Assembly: GCA_013813905.1 (NCBI GenBank)
Contig: JACCQX010000052.1
Coordinates: 1 to 6,730 of the forward strand
Reading direction: 5' to 3'
Source: Chloroflexota bacterium
GTDB lineage: Bacteria > Chloroflexota > Limnocylindria > Limnocylindrales > CSP1-4
Length of the DNA stretch: 6,730 nt
Program-made: the position numbers and the translations under genes
Shown: piece by piece, positions 6,561-6,730 of the stretch
How positions within the stretch are numbered: the stretch's first letter is position 1
Layout: every line of letters starts with the position of its first letter
The notes under the pieces: generated by a model
The model's database searches: none
Seen by the model: only the letters and a program-made list of their open reading frames with translations
Told to the model about the DNA's origin: nothing

Positions 6561-6565
6561 TTTCC

Positions 6566-6730
6566 ATGGACGTTTCCGCGCGAATGAGCTCGAAGGGTCA
6601 GGTCACCATCCCGCGCCCCGTACGCGAGGCACTCGCCCTTGAGGAGGGGGATGAGCTGGTCTTCCGGGTCGAGGGGGGCCGCGCCGTGATCGCTCGTAGT
6701 CCGGACCTGCTGGCGCTCGCAGCCTCGGTC
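6566..6730 (+). CDS. AbrB/MazE/SpoVT-type DNA-binding protein, probable antitoxin, 3' end cut by window
   Basis: Fifty-five codons are visible and the frame is open at the window end. Residues 7-45 form the swapped-hairpin AbrB/SpoVT DNA-binding domain: MSSKGQVTIPRPVREALALE, then EGDELVFRVEGGRAVIARS. The next residues, PDLLALAASV, resemble the start of the toxin-binding tail of VapB-like antitoxins. Such proteins are usually 70-90 aa, so the stop is expected within about 100 bases of the window edge. In this family the domain binds the gene's own promoter and the C-terminal tail wraps the toxin, very often a PIN-domain RNase (VapC). The gene has a good ribosome binding site and a palindromic candidate operator directly upstream. 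Domain identity is clear. An antitoxin role is likely but depends on an unseen downstream toxin; a stand-alone AbrB-like regulator remains possible. Confidence 0.88.
   Translation, partial: MDVSARMSSKGQVTIPRPVREALALEEGDELVFRVEGGRAVIARSPDLLALAASV

Larger units (their letters stand above)
6424..6565. other. Repeat-rich intergenic region between dehydrogenase and antitoxin genes
   Basis: This 142-base gap holds a nested inverted repeat right after the dehydrogenase stop (6424-6470), three spaced copies of C(G/A)CCGGT at 6458, 6475 and 6494, a possible -10 box (TATCCT, 6532-6537), and an imperfect palindrome over the antitoxin ribosome binding site (6534-6559). It is visibly richer in A/T and in repeats than the coding sequence around it. 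Confidence 0.6.

Noticed and set aside
5104..6567. 487-codon open frame on the minus strand opposite the dehydrogenase
   Set aside because: The plus strand encodes a protein with many family motifs; the minus frame has no domain and its Arg/Gly-rich end mirrors the Pro/Ser linker.
1..6730. CRISPR array, tRNA, rRNA, insertion sequence or prophage genes
   Set aside because: No regularly spaced long repeats, tRNA-like cloverleaf, transposase motif or phage protein was seen on either strand.

Overview
The window is GC-rich (by eye about 70 %), densely coded and entirely plus-stranded. It reads as chromosomal DNA of a high-GC free-living bacterium. The Pro/Ser/Ala linker behind a short lipobox and the zinc-ribbon/cyclase/AAA/TPR giant protein are common in uncultivated Chloroflexota (Limnocylindria-like) and also in Actinobacteria. 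No rRNA or other lineage marker is present, so this placement is an inference of low to moderate confidence.

Layout. Bases 2-430 hold the 3' part of a DUF1232 (YkvA-like) gene. Its stop overlaps the GTG start of rplI (ribosomal protein L9, 427-873). After 53 bases comes an unrecognised 147-aa protein (927-1370). Only 17 bases later starts a 1160-aa signalling protein (1388-4870) made of two zinc ribbons, a class III nucleotide cyclase domain, an AAA/STAND-type ATPase and a long TPR region. A 95-base gap leads to a secreted lipoprotein of the PQQ-dependent sugar (glucose/sorbosone) dehydrogenase family (4966-6423). The last 300 bases hold an intergenic region rich in inverted and direct repeats, and then the start of an AbrB/MazE/SpoVT-type antitoxin gene (6566 to the window edge).

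How the genes relate. DUF1232 and rplI are translationally coupled, presumably as the tail of a ribosomal-protein operon; dnaB, a frequent partner of rplI, does not follow directly. The 147-aa protein and the cyclase giant are close enough to share a transcript. The cyclase protein looks like a cytoplasmic sensor/regulator that joins cyclic-nucleotide synthesis to an ATP-driven switch and a protein-interaction platform. The dehydrogenase acts outside the cell and appears independent. The AbrB-type gene is probably the first gene of a toxin-antitoxin pair whose toxin lies beyond the window, and a good imperfect palindrome over its ribosome binding site suggests autoregulation.

I see no clearly new multi-gene system. 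The points most worth a second look are the palindrome before the antitoxin, the repeat-rich 6424-6500 segment, the substituted substrate-binding residue in the cyclase, and the orphan 147-aa protein next to it.
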